Positions 63,529 through 64,000 of a stretch of DNA of 64,000 nt are shown here, one piece after another (position 1 is the first letter of the stretch; every line of letters begins with the position of its first letter). A program made the translations under genes and the position numbers. Origin of the DNA: Bolinopsis microptera (taxonomy: Eukaryota; Ctenophora; Tentaculata; Lobata; Bolinopsidae). The DNA is taken from the NCBI RefSeq assembly GCF_026151205.1, contig NC_087079.1, positions 9,724,635-9,788,634 on the forward strand, in the 5' to 3' direction. The notes beneath the pieces were generated by a model. That model did not search any database. It was not told where the DNA came from and saw only the letters and a program-made list of their open reading frames with translations.

Positions 63529-64000
63529 GTGAATATTCACACTATTGATTGAAAGCCCCTCGTAAGGGGATTGTCTCTCATGGACTAATTAGTGTTTTAC
63601 ATCACAATAAGTTAAAAATAAAGACCCCAATGGGCACTCCTGAAAACATAACTACTAGAAAATATATCAAAACTAAATAGAAAAACTGTGGTCAAATGTG
63701 ATAAAATGGCAACAAACTGCGAATTATAATGGAAAATAAATTTTGAATTCGTTATTTAATGGCACGCAGCAGATTATAGAAAATGTAAAAAAAGTCAAGC
63801 AAAAATGTTGTTCACATATCACATTTACAAATGGGTTTGAGTTTCAAATTAATTTCACTGTACGACAAACAGATTATTTAAAAAATTTACAGATTATAAA
63901 CTAAAACACAGCATTGATTTGGCTTGGTATAAAAGTGATAAAAAACAAATTTAAAAACTCAATATTCTGGACGTTGGATTTAGCCCCGATTAGCAGCAAA
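63529..64000. other. Intron or 3' flank of the sushi gene
   Basis: AT-rich, with no exon recognised before the window ends. Confidence 0.35.

Overview
The window is nuclear DNA of an invertebrate metazoan. It is AT-rich, its genes are split by spliceosomal introns with GT-AG ends, it carries a CR1-type LINE and many inverted-repeat elements, and it encodes a BRPF-family chromatin protein, rhodopsin-like GPCRs, a microsomal-type epoxide hydrolase and F5/8C- and sushi-domain surface proteins. No bacterial operon, rRNA, tRNA or CRISPR array was seen. Genes nested antisense inside introns, and several start codons lying exactly 5 nt after a 3' splice site (a possible spliced-leader signature), would fit an early-branching animal such as a ctenophore or a medusozoan cnidarian. 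The taxon is inference only.

Layout. 1-18800 is mostly repeats: a minisatellite, a G-tract-capped inverted-repeat element enclosing 2.2 kb of polypurine DNA, tandem 342-bp repeats beside a dead reverse transcriptase, an apparently intact two-ORF LINE (9.7-14 kb, minus) lodged between the inverted ends of another element, and a nested set of elements at 15.6-18.5 kb containing a decayed MULE transposase and a nearly perfect 133-bp-arm palindrome. 19.2-22.8 kb is a nine-exon epoxide hydrolase gene with an extra decayed copy of one exon.

24.5-55.5 kb is one long plus-strand gene, a BRPF1/2/3 homologue (scaffold subunit of MOZ/MORF/HBO1 histone acetyltransferases). I traced 25 exons with consistent phases: EPL-like segment, PHD, zinc knuckle, extended PHD, bromodomain, coiled coil, a low-complexity region with a canonical PCNA-interaction motif, and a PWWP domain. 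One extra G in the PWWP exon breaks the frame. Its introns hold at least four genes on the opposite strand plus a lone 3' exon: two F5/8C-like secreted proteins, a transmembrane-tail exon, and two complete class-A-type GPCRs. The introns also carry much of the repeat content: a 30-bp E-box minisatellite that starts inside a stop-codon exon, a perfect 645-bp (GA)n tract, a 3.7-kb inverted tandem array and several TIR elements.

55.5-61.5 kb shows no gene I can support. A secreted sushi-domain gene starts at 61571 and runs to at least 63528; its 3' end is not found inside the window.

The most unusual items are the G-tract-capped transposon family, the PIP box and the frameshift in the BRPF gene, the E-box array overlapping a stop codon, the large inverted array, the CCTTACTC-ended TIR family carrying a HIRAN-like ORF, and the possible spliced-leader acceptors.
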